From assembly GCF_000019905.1 (NCBI RefSeq), contig NC_010556.1, forward strand, positions 1,328,001 to 1,392,000: a stretch of 64,000 nt of DNA. The letters are read 5' to 3'. The DNA is from Exiguobacterium artemiae 255-15 (GTDB lineage Bacteria > Bacillota > Bacilli > Exiguobacteriales > Exiguobacteriaceae). This document shows positions 16,596 to 25,258 of the stretch, in pieces. Below the pieces are notes generated by a model. That model did no database searches and was not told the origin of the DNA. It saw only the letters and a list, made by a program, of their open reading frames with translations. The translations under genes and the position numbers were made by a program. Within the stretch, counting starts at the first letter, position 1, and the number at the start of each line of letters is the position of its first letter.

Positions 16596-16726
16596 GAAAA
16601 TTCTCCTTTGATCGCTATCGCTCTATTTTTCATTATTGTATGATGAACCTATAGATTAATAAAATTGAAATAAAAAATGGAACCATCATTTATTTCGATG
16701 GATGAACGAAAGGAGTGTTTAATTGA

Positions 16727-17650
16727 ATGGAAATCAGGCATCTTGCCACATTTTTGAAAATCATTGAGACCGGCAGTTACACGGCAGCAGCTGCTGAGCT
16801 GGGGTACACGCAGTCGACGATTACCTCCCATATGCAAACTCTGGAACAAAGTGTCGGGGGCGAAGTGTTCACGTACTTCAATCGGAAATTACAGCTGACC
16901 GCTTTAGGAAAAGAGCTGATTCCGTTAGCGGAAGACCTGCTTGCGACTCATGACAAGATTAAAAACATGCAAAAAACGGACGTATTGTGCGGAACGTTGC
17001 GCGTAGCCGCTCCGGAATCCTTGACGATCTCCCGCCTCGGTCCCGTCATCAAACGATTTTCGCAACACCATCCCGATGTCAAACTGATTTTGACGAACGG
17101 GACGTGCGGCGAAAACCAGGAGGAACTTTTGAATGGACGGGTCGACGTGGCCATGATGCTGTTTCCTGCCATGGCAGTCGAAAAATGTCTCCATCATGTT
17201 TTGACCGAAGAAAAAATCGTGATGGTCGGTGCCCCGGACGCACCTGAACATTTTAAGGACATCCAAAAAAAGCAATCGGACCATGTGTATATCACCAATG
17301 AACAAGGATGCAGTTACCGGACGATGTTTGAGCAACACCTGACCAAACAAAATCTGCTTTCTTTTCAGACAATGGAGTTATGGAGTATCGGTGCCATCAA
17401 GAAAATGGTCATGAGCGGTCTTGGATTCGCCGTGTTACCGTATATCACGGTCCAAGAGGAACTGGAGAACGGCAGCCTGAAAATCATCAAGCAAGACGAG
17501 GCGTTCGAACCAATCTATTCGCATATCCTGATCAAGAAAAAGAAATGGGTCTCACCCATCGCCCATGCGTTTATGGAAGCGGTCATCGATGCGATTCCGA
17601 AACAAGTTGATTGGACGGCTGATGTCGAGGCGAACTCGTTCAAAGAATAA
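16727..17650 (+). CDS. LysR-family regulator
   Basis: This 307-aa protein has the LysR N-terminal HTH (HLATFLKIIETGSYTAAAAELG and TQSTITSHMQTLEQSVGG, residues 5-46) and the two-lobed periplasmic-binding-like effector domain to the end. It is divergent from the LysE exporter, which it most likely controls in response to an amino acid. ATG after AAAGGAGTG. Confidence 0.9.
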   Translation: MEIRHLATFLKIIETGSYTAAAAELGYTQSTITSHMQTLEQSVGGEVFTYFNRKLQLTALGKELIPLAEDLLATHDKIKNMQKTDVLCGTLRVAAPESLTISRLGPVIKRFSQHHPDVKLILTNGTCGENQEELLNGRVDVAMMLFPAMAVEKCLHHVLTEEKIVMVGAPDAPEHFKDIQKKQSDHVYITNEQGCSYRTMFEQHLTKQNLLSFQTMELWSIGAIKKMVMSGLGFAVLPYITVQEELENGSLKIIKQDEAFEPIYSHILIKKKKWVSPIAHAFMEAVIDAIPKQVDWTADVEANSFKE

Positions 17651-17671
17651 GGGCATTTGGATGAAGGGAAA

Positions 17672-17697
17672 AAGTTTAGTCATCTAAGCTTTTTTTA
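17672..17697 (+). terminator. Intrinsic terminator of the LysR gene
   Basis: AAGTTTAG and CTAAGCTT pair with one G-U, followed by TTTTTT. Confidence 0.65.
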
Positions 17698-17744
17698 GGT
17701 GTCGCTATAAAAAGGGAGTTGTGCAGTGGACTTCATCATGTCGA

Positions 17745-17843
17745 AACAGCGGGGGACTCGTCGTCTTGGATTGCATCGAGATGCAGGACCGGATGATAGA
17801 GGCGATTGATTTGTATAATCAGGCGAAAGGGATTCAGCAGTAA
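17745..17843 (+). pseudogene. Short C-terminal gene remnant
   Basis: One frame reads NSGGLVVLDCIEMQDRMIEA and IDLYNQAKGIQQ, then TAA. It looks like the end of a real protein (strand followed by an amphipathic helix), but there is no start with a ribosome site and the frame closes upstream. A terminator at 17940 on the same strand fits a former gene here. The family is unknown. The rest of 17651-18040 holds nothing else. Confidence 0.3.
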
Positions 17844-17939
17844 ATAGCGTATTCAAATAAATACAAAAATCACTTTTCTGAAAGATGCGAGTGATCTCTA
17901 AGCGTATGGGATAAAGAGGTGAAGAGCGTCATACAATCA

Positions 17940-17982
17940 AACACCCGACGCCAACTGTACCGATGGCGTCAGGTGTTTTTTG
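17940..17982 (+). terminator. Intrinsic terminator
   Basis: AACACCCGACGCC and GGCGTCAGGTGTT pair over 13 positions with one mismatch, followed by TTTT on the plus strand. No intact gene precedes it, which supports the remnant at 17745. Confidence 0.7.
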
Positions 17983-18040
17983 GAATAACGAATTGAGTAC
18001 GTCTAGAAAACCCCAGATTTCTCATTATCTACAAGATGAA

Positions 18041-18910
18041 TTAAGACGTTGTCTTTTCCTTGACCGGGACCCACACTTCGCTATAGACGTTCAGAGAATC
18101 GTCTTCGTGATTCGTGAATAAGATACTTGGTAAATCGACGAGTTCATAGCCTGAAGTGGGTAGCCACTCTGCATAGGTTTTTGCCATCGTCTCTTGAAGC
18201 ATTTGTGGAAACGGTCCGGTGTTTGGAAAAACGGCCCATAGACTGTCCTCAATCGTAATTTGCTCTAAATCTCCGTAAGGATTTTGTCTACTCGTCGCAA
18301 AACCAATCATATGAGTCAAACTTCCTTGTTCCTCTAGATAACCCTCATCAAAATCAAACGAGACATTCAAGACGGTTTCCGGATATAGATCGGCTAATTG
18401 TTGCATTTCTTGGCGTTGCTGTGGCGTAATCGATTGAGCTAACTCCACAATGGAGTGATTGACGCCCTCGAATTGAATCGGAACACGTTTGGAGACGCCG
18501 ACGACATGAAACTGACTTTTTCGCTCAATTTTAAACTCCATGGAAACTCCTCCTTTAATATCAATATAAAAAGTAAAACGGGGAAAAGATTTTTGAATTT
18601 TATTTTTAATGACTTCTGAAGGTAAGAAACCAGACCACTCACGAAAGGCACGTGAGAATCCTTCAATCGATTGATAGCCGTATTCGTAAGCGACTTCGGT
18701 AACCGAATGCTGATTGACGAGATTGATATTCGCCTGCGAAAGACGTCTGTTTCTGATATATTCGTTTAGTGTCATGCCGGACATATACGAAAACATTCGT
18801 CTGAAATGATATTCGGAAACTCCAGTAATTCGGACAATGTCCATTCCTGAAAGTTCTTCGGTCAGATGGCGTTCAATATGGTCCATGAGTTGGTTCAGTT
18901 CTTTTAACAC
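18041..18910 (-). CDS. AraC-family regulator with GyrI-like effector domain
   Basis: The N-terminal 105 residues are two AraC-type HTH motifs (SGMDIVRITGVSEYHFRRMF and SVTEVAYEYGYQSIEGFSRA). The C-terminal half, from about residue 120, is a GyrI-like (SOUL/AraC_E_bind) small-molecule domain ending in a YSEVWVPV strand. Such proteins respond to drugs or other hydrophobic ligands. The GTG at 18910 is preferred because AGGAGG lies 7 bases before it; the ATG at 18916 is too close. No obvious target is adjacent. Confidence 0.88.
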   Translation of the reverse strand: MLKELNQLMDHIERHLTEELSGMDIVRITGVSEYHFRRMFSYMSGMTLNEYIRNRRLSQANINLVNQHSVTEVAYEYGYQSIEGFSRAFREWSGFLPSEVIKNKIQKSFPRFTFYIDIKGGVSMEFKIERKSQFHVVGVSKRVPIQFEGVNHSIVELAQSITPQQRQEMQQLADLYPETVLNVSFDFDEGYLEEQGSLTHMIGFATSRQNPYGDLEQITIEDSLWAVFPNTGPFPQMLQETMAKTYAEWLPTSGYELVDLPSILFTNHEDDSLNVYSEVWVPVKEKTTS

Positions 18911-19054
18911 CGTCATTCCTCCTTTCTTGATATCAGTGTAGAGGATTCAAAATAAACGAACTTGACGATTTTTGGACGGATGAAGTCGGATGGTGATTGA
19001 ATCGAACAGTAAGAAAAGACTTCATTCATTATCAAGATATATGAGACCAGTGAA

Positions 19055-19567
19055 TTAAAGCGGATATAAGTGGTGATCTCGTCGTTCAATAACGAGGATC
19101 TGATCAGCGGTTTCTACCGGCACATCGTCAACTTCATCATAGTTTCGCTGTTCATATGAACGGATCTGATATTGCTCCAAACCCTCGACGGTTTGCAAAT
19201 AGTCCGGCAATCTTTCAGTCGGTTCCGTTAAAGTTGGATAGGTAAACGGAAAATTATCATCGTTCGGATTGTTTGTATGGATAAAAACGGCGTCTAGTCC
19301 TGCATCCAGCCGGGACAGTTCGATCCAGAGCTGATACGGCTGCCCCCACGTTTGAAGGGCAGCGTTTAACTCATCCATCAGATGGAACAGTGCCTGGACA
19401 TGTGCTTTCCGCATTTTAAGGTGACCGTTTCCGCGTCCGTCAAAATCAAGATGGACGTGCCAAAAATTGAACCAGCTGTCGGGACTGAAATCGAGCGGAT
19501 AGGCGCTGAGTTGTTGTTCTTTTTGAAGATTTCGGAAGTAGCGGCGTTTGCCTCTGAATTTTTTCAT
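19055..19567 (-). CDS. Conserved-type hypothetical protein, 170 aa
   Basis: This is a soluble protein with many aromatic and acidic residues (WFNFWHVHLDFDGRGN, LSRLDAGLDAVFIHTNNPN). The ATG at 19567 follows AAAGGA, and the TTG three codons earlier is too close to it. There is no membrane segment. I do not recognise the family. Confidence 0.6.
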   Translation of the reverse strand: MKKFRGKRRYFRNLQKEQQLSAYPLDFSPDSWFNFWHVHLDFDGRGNGHLKMRKAHVQALFHLMDELNAALQTWGQPYQLWIELSRLDAGLDAVFIHTNNPNDDNFPFTYPTLTEPTERLPDYLQTVEGLEQYQIRSYEQRNYDEVDDVPVETADQILVIERRDHHLYPL

Positions 19568-19683
19568 CTGGATCAATCCTTTCTAACTATAAATATTATT
19601 ATGGATGTCTGCTTGAAATGTTATTTGTCTAATGCCTGACGGCTCCTTATACTTAAAGTATCGCAGGAAAAGGAGCGAAGACA

Positions 19684-20547
19684 ATGATTGATTTTGAATG
19701 GTACCGAAGCTTCATCCATGTGTATCAACAACGTTCGGTTTCGGCGGCTGCACGGATCCGGTTTTTGACGCAACCCGCCGTCAGCCAACACATTGCGGCA
19801 CTTGAAGCCGAGTTGCAGAGTTCGCTATTCATCCGGGCTCCGCGGCAGATGGTTCCGACCGATGCCGGCAAGGAGCTGTATACGCAAGTCGTCGGTTTGA
19901 TTGACCGCTTGGAAGAACTGTCACTCGAAATGAAATATGTCGCAGGTGAACAGGTTCGTCCGCTGTTGAAGTTCGGTGGGCCGACCGAATTCATCACCCA
20001 CGAAGTGATTCCGGTCCTGCCGCTTGATCTCGCCCAGTACATCGGCGATTTCGGCTTGACCGACCAATTGCTGAAGCGGCTCGCAATAGGTGAACTCGAC
20101 TTTGTCATCTCGACGAAACGGATCGAGGAACCAGGTATTCAGTATGTTCCGATTGCCGACGAAACCTTTTTCCTTGTCGCCCCTTACGCCTGGGAGCAAC
20201 CGGACGATGATTTGAAGGGCTGGATGGATCGTCAGCCGTGGATCAGTTACGGACTCGAACTGCCGATCATCCGGCGGTATTACCAGACTCAGTTCGGGGA
20301 ACGGCCGGACATTCGACCGGAGATGGTGTTGCCGAACGTCGATGCCATATTAAAAGCCGTCGCTTCATCGCATGGTGTCAGTGTGTTGCCGGATTATTTG
20401 ATTCGTCAAGCGCTCAAAGACGAAACGATTCAAGTCATCGCACCGGAGCGTTTTGCGACGAACCATATCTACATGGCGTACCGGACGGAGTCACGGCATG
20501 ATCCGTTGATGCTCGATATTTTAGCCGCCCTGCAACACAAAAAGTAG
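19684..20547 (+). CDS. LysR-family regulator
   Basis: This 287-aa protein has the LysR HTH (WYRSFIHVYQQRSVSAAARI, LTQPAVSQHIAALEAELQS) and an effector domain. It stands alone between a divergent hypothetical gene and its own terminator, so its target is not evident. ATG after AAAGGAG. Confidence 0.88.
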   Translation: MIDFEWYRSFIHVYQQRSVSAAARIRFLTQPAVSQHIAALEAELQSSLFIRAPRQMVPTDAGKELYTQVVGLIDRLEELSLEMKYVAGEQVRPLLKFGGPTEFITHEVIPVLPLDLAQYIGDFGLTDQLLKRLAIGELDFVISTKRIEEPGIQYVPIADETFFLVAPYAWEQPDDDLKGWMDRQPWISYGLELPIIRRYYQTQFGERPDIRPEMVLPNVDAILKAVASSHGVSVLPDYLIRQALKDETIQVIAPERFATNHIYMAYRTESRHDPLMLDILAALQHKK

Positions 20548-20573
20548 GATCCAATTGCGGATCCTACTTTTTT
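20541..20573 (+). terminator. Intrinsic terminator
   Basis: AAAGTAGGATCC and GGATCCTACTTT form a perfect 12-bp stem followed by T residues, overlapping the LysR stop. The gap to 20785 is otherwise empty except a weak 9-bp repeat (GCCCTTTAG ... CTAAAGGGC, 20745-20808) around the next gene's end. Confidence 0.85.
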
Positions 20574-20785
20574 AATCGATGTATGGTGCGGAACATAGAT
20601 TGTTCAGGTCAGTTCAATTCGAAAATATCATCTTCCGCACCAGGAAAACAGGATCTGTTTACGTCCGGTGCATCTGATGATGATGAAATGTGCTTCAAAG
20701 CATACTGGACGAACCAACAGTCATTTCGGAAACTGTACAAAGAATGCCCTTTAGTCTGAGGTAAAGAAAAGGCGCAAGAAATCGA

Positions 20786-21610
20786 TTAACAATTTCCTAA
20801 AGGGCTTCGACAAATGCCTATCGCAATTCCTTTTGCATTGATCTCTCGTTTAAGATGAACGATAGGAGAACCGGCAAACACTTTGTTGATCAAGGCGGTG
20901 ACCTCTTTTTGCTCGCTCTCTGTAAGTGGTGTATCTTCGATCAAAGAAAAAAACCATTTTCTTATTTCCTTCGGATATACATTACCTGATATGGAAGATA
21001 ATCGATTGAACCCTAAAGCGACTTTATCTTTCAAATCCACTTCTCCCCCCGCATAATAATAAAAGTCACTGATGTGTTCTTGTAATCGTTCTACTTTATT
21101 CTTATTACCGGCTTCTTTTATTCCGATGACTTTGTCTTGAGAACTTAATTGAATGATACTTTCAATGGATAAATCAAATCCTGTCCGACCGGGGTTATTA
21201 TAGAGAATGGTATCTTTTTGACTAGCTTGAATGATTGTTTCAGAGTAGCGTAGAGCTTCTGTTTGTGATGGCAGGAGATACGGACTATATCCTAGCAATA
21301 TTCCCGCAATTCGAGTCTCTTTTATGGCGTGAGCTAAGTCAACGGCTTCTTTTTGTCTAATTGCGGATACTCCAAATAAAACCTCTATCTCGTCATTAAG
21401 TAAATATGATTCATTCATCAATGCCTCGAGTAAAACTAATTTTTCTTTCAGTTCCAGGCTATGTTGCTCTCCAGTCGATCCGCACACAAGAATCGACTTT
21501 TCTCCTTGGTCGACCAAATATCGAATATGTTCAATTGTTCCGTCTACATTCAAAGTTTCATCTGGAAAAAATGCAGTTGGCACAGCAATGTGAAAGGCTT
21601 CTTTCAACAT
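20786..21610 (-). CDS. DapA-family (DHDPS/N-acetylneuraminate lyase) aldolase
   Basis: This 274-aa TIM-barrel protein has the family marks: GSTGEQHSL near residue 45, the tyrosine motif ILYNNPGRTG and the Schiff-base lysine in VIGIKEAGNKN. DHDPS-family enzymes condense or cleave pyruvate-type substrates. True DapA is usually about 290 aa and sits with lysine genes; this one stands alone, is more AT-rich than its neighbours and diverges at the C-terminus, so another 2-keto acid aldolase role is likely. ATG after AAAGGAGC. Confidence 0.82.
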   Translation of the reverse strand: MLKEAFHIAVPTAFFPDETLNVDGTIEHIRYLVDQGEKSILVCGSTGEQHSLELKEKLVLLEALMNESYLLNDEIEVLFGVSAIRQKEAVDLAHAIKETRIAGILLGYSPYLLPSQTEALRYSETIIQASQKDTILYNNPGRTGFDLSIESIIQLSSQDKVIGIKEAGNKNKVERLQEHISDFYYYAGGEVDLKDKVALGFNRLSSISGNVYPKEIRKWFFSLIEDTPLTESEQKEVTALINKVFAGSPIVHLKREINAKGIAIGICRSPLGNC

Positions 21611-21763
21611 ATTATTGCTCCTTTGTCCTCAGTATTATGTATGAACTCCGTGTTATTGGAGAGTAGTATGACATATTCATACTTAGCATTCCAGATGAAC
21701 AAACGTAGAAATCATAAAGTTCAAAAACGGTGTTTGTTTAGTGAAAACGATTAGAAGCCAGCA

Positions 21764-21806
21764 AAAAAAACGATTCTTCTCGATTACGTGAAAAATCGTT
21801 TTTTTG
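21764..21806 (-). terminator. Terminator of the monooxygenase/DJ-1 unit
   Basis: AAAAAACGATT and AATCGTTTTTTT pair, downstream of the minus-strand gene ending at 21858. It has T-runs on both strands. Confidence 0.55.
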
Positions 21807-21857
21807 TCTTCCGTCTGAAACTAACCCAAGAGTTCTCGAGTAGGTTCATTTTCGAAA

Positions 21858-22145
21858 TCACTTAGAAACATCTTGTAAAAACGTCAACGAGCGGTCGGAG
21901 ACAAGGTTGGCACTATCCGTTCGGTACGTTTGGTAATGCGCCGAAGCAACGTGATCATCAAACGCCTTTTGATCACGCCACTGCTCATAAAAGTAAAAAA
22001 CATGCGTATCGTTCTTAGCGCGGTGTGCTTGATAGGTCAGGCAACCGCTTTCGGCACGGGAAGGCAGGATCACACCTTCGATGACATGAGCGAGTTGTTC
22101 CGCCTGTCCGGGATGCGCTTTGATACGGGCGATCAGTTGAATCAT
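21858..22145 (-). CDS. ABM-domain (YgiN-like) quinol monooxygenase
   Basis: This 95-aa protein is a single antibiotic-biosynthesis-monooxygenase ferredoxin-like fold: ARIKAHPGQAEQL, RAESGCLTYQAHRAK, FYFYEQWRDQKAFDDH and HYQTY. Such dimers oxidise small aromatic or quinol substrates without cofactors. It lies after a DJ-1-type gene on the same strand with a hairpin in between. ATG after AGGAGG. Confidence 0.85.
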   Translation of the reverse strand: MIQLIARIKAHPGQAEQLAHVIEGVILPSRAESGCLTYQAHRAKNDTHVFYFYEQWRDQKAFDDHVASAHYQTYRTDSANLVSDRSLTFLQDVSK

Positions 22146-22165
22146 GAATCGAACCTCCTAATAAA

Positions 22166-22191
22166 GGAGATCCTTCGTGAAAAGGATCTCC
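22166..22191 (-). terminator. Hairpin between DJ-1-type gene and monooxygenase gene
   Basis: GGAGATCC and GGATCTCC form an 8-bp stem with a 10-base loop, followed on the minus strand by TTTATT. It may end or attenuate transcription from the upstream gene. Confidence 0.55.
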
Positions 22192-22200
22192 CTTGATTGT

Positions 22201-22863
22201 TTAGTTAAGTGTCTTGATGACGGCATTTGCGACGGCAACTGTAGATTGTGGGTTTTGACCCGTCACAAGATTTCCGTCGACTTGAAAGTTTTCTGTGAAG
22301 TTGTCGGCGACGATGATGTTCGCACCAAGTTCACGGAGACGTGTCTCAAGCAGGAACGGCATGTAGATGTCGAGTCCTGTCGCGCGTTCTTCTTCATCCG
22401 TGAACGTTGCGATCGTTTTACCGGCGACGAGTGGTGTTCCGTCTGTCAGTGTCGCACTGACGAGGCCGGCTGGTCCATGACAGACGGCAGCAACGGTTTT
22501 ACCCGCTTCAAACAACGTCCGCAGTGCGTGGTTCAAGGCATCGCTGTGTGGCAAGTCGAACATCGTACCGTGACCACCCGGCATGAAGATGGCATCAAAC
22601 GCGCTGAAGTCGCTGATCGATTCCAGATCGAGTGTGTTTTCGAGCAGCGGGGCCGTGGCTTGAATGTCTGCCGGTACTTCGTCTTCGAGGCTGCGGGCGT
22701 CGATTGGCGAAAGTCCACCGTTTGGACTGGCGACCGTAATCGTATAACCTTCTTTTTGGAACGCGACATAGGCTTCGCCGAACTCGGATAACCAAATGCC
22801 TGTTGCATGTCCTTCTTTCATTTCACTGGCGTTTGTGACGACCATTAAGACGTGTTTACTCAT
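22201..22863 (-). CDS. DJ-1/PfpI-family protein, Hsp31-like glyoxalase III type
   Basis: This 220-aa protein has the nucleophile elbow AAVCHGPAG with Cys128 and His129, and the acidic partner in the SEFGEAY segment (residues 26-32), a GATase1-like Hsp31 layout. Proteins of this type deglycate or hydrate methylglyoxal to lactate, or act as chaperones. ATG after CAGGAAAT. It is probably co-regulated with the ABM monooxygenase as a small electrophile-defence unit; that is inference. Confidence 0.88.
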   Translation of the reverse strand: MSKHVLMVVTNASEMKEGHATGIWLSEFGEAYVAFQKEGYTITVASPNGGLSPIDARSLEDEVPADIQATAPLLENTLDLESISDFSAFDAIFMPGGHGTMFDLPHSDALNHALRTLFEAGKTVAAVCHGPAGLVSATLTDGTPLVAGKTIATFTDEEERATGLDIYMPFLLETRLRELGANIIVADNFTENFQVDGNLVTGQNPQSTVAVANAVIKTLN

Positions 22864-23003
22864 GTTTATTTCCTGCTTGGATGTGTTCAGTAGTTCGCTA
22901 CGTGATTAGAATAGCGCGTAGTTGATGTAAAAACAAATTAATAAAAATAGGTCTATCTATAAATAAATTTATAGTTAAATTTGGAGAAAAGGAAAATACC
23001 TCT

Positions 23004-23052
23004 AGAAACAATATTTTAATTTGATTACGCTTGCAAATAAAACATTGTTTCT
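23004..23052. promoter_or_regulatory. Split inverted repeat overlapping the nagZ promoter
   Basis: AGAAACAAT (23004-23012) and ATTGTTTCT (23044-23052) are perfect 9-bp arms 40 bases apart centre to centre. The right arm overlaps the -35 box. The spacing suits a repressor binding two half-sites or looping. In Bacillus this pathway is controlled by the RpiR-type repressor MurR, which is not in the window. Confidence 0.5.
23022..23036 (-). promoter_or_regulatory. cre site (CcpA catabolite control)
   Basis: On the minus strand the bases read TTGCAAGCGTAATCA, a full match to the cre consensus WTGNAARCGNWWWCA. It sits just upstream of the -35 box and in the exact middle of the split inverted repeat. 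Carbon catabolite repression of the MurNAc genes is thus expected. Confidence 0.75.
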
Positions 23053-23073
23053 ATTTGGGGTGATTGTTATACT
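23045..23073 (+). promoter_or_regulatory. Promoter of nagZ-murQ-murP
   Basis: TTGTTT (23045-23050) and TATACT (23068-23073) have a 17-base spacer, about 105 bases before the nagZ start. Confidence 0.6.
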
Positions 23074-23177
23074 AACGGTGAACGCAGGGGAAAGTACCAA
23101 CGGCGGTTGGAAAAACGCCAAACAGTGGATGTAGAAGCAGTTCAAGCAGGGGTCAAAACAAAAGGGGAGCTGAGCAT

Positions 23178-25118
23178 ATGGGACAGAAACTCAACTGGAC
23201 GGCAACACTCGGATTGACGACGGCGCTACTCGCCGCGTCGCTGCCAATGCAACCGGTCGCGGCGGAAACGACAGCATCCGTTACGGAACGGGTCGACACA
23301 CAACTGGAACAGATGACACTTGAGCAGAAGATCGGACAAATGATCATGCCGGATTTCCGGTTATGGGACGGGGCCAATCATACGAAGCTGGCACCGGAAG
23401 TCGGACGGATCATCGACCGGTTTGACTTAGGGGGCGTCATCCTGTTTGCAGAAAACGTCAGCGAGACGGAGCAGACGACGAAACTGGTCCATGACTTGCG
23501 GGAGGTCGTCGAGCAGGATCCGAGCAACGATATTCCGTTGTTCGTGACGATTGACCAGGAAGGCGGCATCGTCACACGACTCGGTACGGGAACGAATTTA
23601 CCGGGCAACATGGCGCTCGGGGCGACCCGCAGTTCGGCTTATGCGGAAGCGGCAGGCGGAATCATCGGCTCCGAACTGCATGCACTCGGCATCAACGTCA
23701 ACTTTGGTCCGGTCCTGGACGTCAACAACAATCCGGGTAATCCCGTCATCGGGGTCCGGTCGTTTTCAAGTGATCCGAACCTGGTTGGGGAACTCGGTTC
23801 AGCGATGACGCAAGGCATTCAGGAGCAAGGAGTCGCTGCGACGGCGAAACACTTCCCGGGACACGGCGATACGGCAGTCGACTCGCATTATGGCTTACCG
23901 GTCGTCGACAAATCACTGGCTGAACTGAAGCAGCTCGAACTGATTCCGTTTAAACGGGCGATTGATGAAGGAATCGACATGGTGATGACGGGACACATCG
24001 GCATGCCGCAGATTGAAGATGAGGTCGTCGAGTCAAAACAAGGAACGTTCCCGCTACCGGCGACGTTGTCGGATGACGTCATCACCGGTGTCTTACGGGA
24101 AGAGCTCGGGTATCAGGGACTTGTCATTACTGATGCCTTGAACATGCAGGCGATTGCAGACAACTTTACGGAGTCGGAAGCCGTCATCAAGACGTTTAAA
24201 GCCGGTGTCGATATCGCGTTGATGCCGACGATTTTAAGGTCTGCGAGCGACGTGACGAAACTCGAGACGATTTTTGACGACGTGATTAAAGCCGTCGAAA
24301 GCGGTGACTTAAAAGAAGCGGACATCGATCGTTCCGTCGAGCGGATTCTGACGCTCAAAGCGACACGCGGCATCTGGAAGGAAACAAATGATCCGGTGAC
24401 ACTTGAGGAACAACTGAACGAGGCGAAGTCGGTCGTCGGCAGTCCTGAACATAAGGTGCTTGAGCGGCAGATGACGGAAGCGGCAGTCACGCTCGTCAGA
24501 AATGATCGCAAGACATTACCGTTCAAGCCGAAAAAAGGGCAGACCGTCCTCGTCCTGTCACCGACAAAAGATCAGACGGACAGTATGGTCAAGACGATCC
24601 GGTCGCTTGAGAAAAATGCCGGGAACCTGAAGCTGGTGAACGTGCTGACGGAAAATTACGGAGCCTCGACGCCGCATCTCAATCAAAATCCGGCACTTCA
24701 GGAGAAAATCAATCAAGCCGATTATCTGATTGTTGGCTCGAACGTCAACAACAGTGCGAAGCTCGGAACATCCTCCGCGGATCATTATGTGCCGGCGGAA
24801 GTCTTCCGTCAGGCTAACCGAACAGGAAAGAAATCCGTCCTGCTCAGTCTGCGGAATCCGTATGATGTCGCCGTACAACCGGACGCTGATGCCCAACTGC
24901 TCGTTTACGGCTTCAAAGGGGATCCGAACGGACCGGATTCGGAAGCGGGAAACACAAAATCAGCCGGACCGAATTTACCGGCAGGAATCCGCGCCATTTT
25001 TGGTGAATTCGTACCACAAGGGAAATTACCGGTCGATGTGCCGAAGTTTAAGGACGGTACGTTCCAAACCGATTTGTACCGGGAGTTCGGGGACGGATTC
25101 CGCAATTGGAATAAGTAA
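23178..25118 (+). CDS. nagZ: Secreted beta-N-acetylglucosaminidase NagZ (GH3)
   Basis: This 646-aa glycoside hydrolase has a signal peptide (cut near residue 29, PVAA-ET), a GH3 TIM barrel and a C-terminal alpha/beta sandwich. Visible residues are the NagZ motif KHFPGHGDTAVDSHYG with the Asp235-His237 dyad, and the nucleophile Asp319 in LVITDALNM. The two-domain layout matches B. subtilis NagZ/YbbD. It removes GlcNAc from muropeptide fragments outside the cell. It heads a set with murQ and murP, which take up and process the freed MurNAc. ATG after GGGGAGC. Confidence 0.93.
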   Translation: MGQKLNWTATLGLTTALLAASLPMQPVAAETTASVTERVDTQLEQMTLEQKIGQMIMPDFRLWDGANHTKLAPEVGRIIDRFDLGGVILFAENVSETEQTTKLVHDLREVVEQDPSNDIPLFVTIDQEGGIVTRLGTGTNLPGNMALGATRSSAYAEAAGGIIGSELHALGINVNFGPVLDVNNNPGNPVIGVRSFSSDPNLVGELGSAMTQGIQEQGVAATAKHFPGHGDTAVDSHYGLPVVDKSLAELKQLELIPFKRAIDEGIDMVMTGHIGMPQIEDEVVESKQGTFPLPATLSDDVITGVLREELGYQGLVITDALNMQAIADNFTESEAVIKTFKAGVDIALMPTILRSASDVTKLETIFDDVIKAVESGDLKEADIDRSVERILTLKATRGIWKETNDPVTLEEQLNEAKSVVGSPEHKVLERQMTEAAVTLVRNDRKTLPFKPKKGQTVLVLSPTKDQTDSMVKTIRSLEKNAGNLKLVNVLTENYGASTPHLNQNPALQEKINQADYLIVGSNVNNSAKLGTSSADHYVPAEVFRQANRTGKKSVLLSLRNPYDVAVQPDADAQLLVYGFKGDPNGPDSEAGNTKSAGPNLPAGIRAIFGEFVPQGKLPVDVPKFKDGTFQTDLYREFGDGFRNWNK

Positions 25119-25258
25119 CAGACTCGTTTGAGGGAGTCCAATCGACGCGGTTGGGCTTTCCCTATTGACTTCTTTTGCAATTTTATTTCTATTAAATCAA
25201 TTTATTTTTGAATTAATGTTTCGTTATGGTCAGGATAAAAAGGAGCTGTGGAGAGAGG

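Noticed and set aside
20745-20808. GCCCTTTAG ... CTAAAGGGC repeat as terminator of the DHDPS-like gene
   Set aside because: The loop exceeds 40 bases and no T-run follows, so it is not convincing as a terminator.
22201-22791. Long plus-strand frame opposite the DJ-1-type gene
   Set aside because: It is antisense to a gene with clear family motifs and has a Cys/Arg-rich, unnatural composition.
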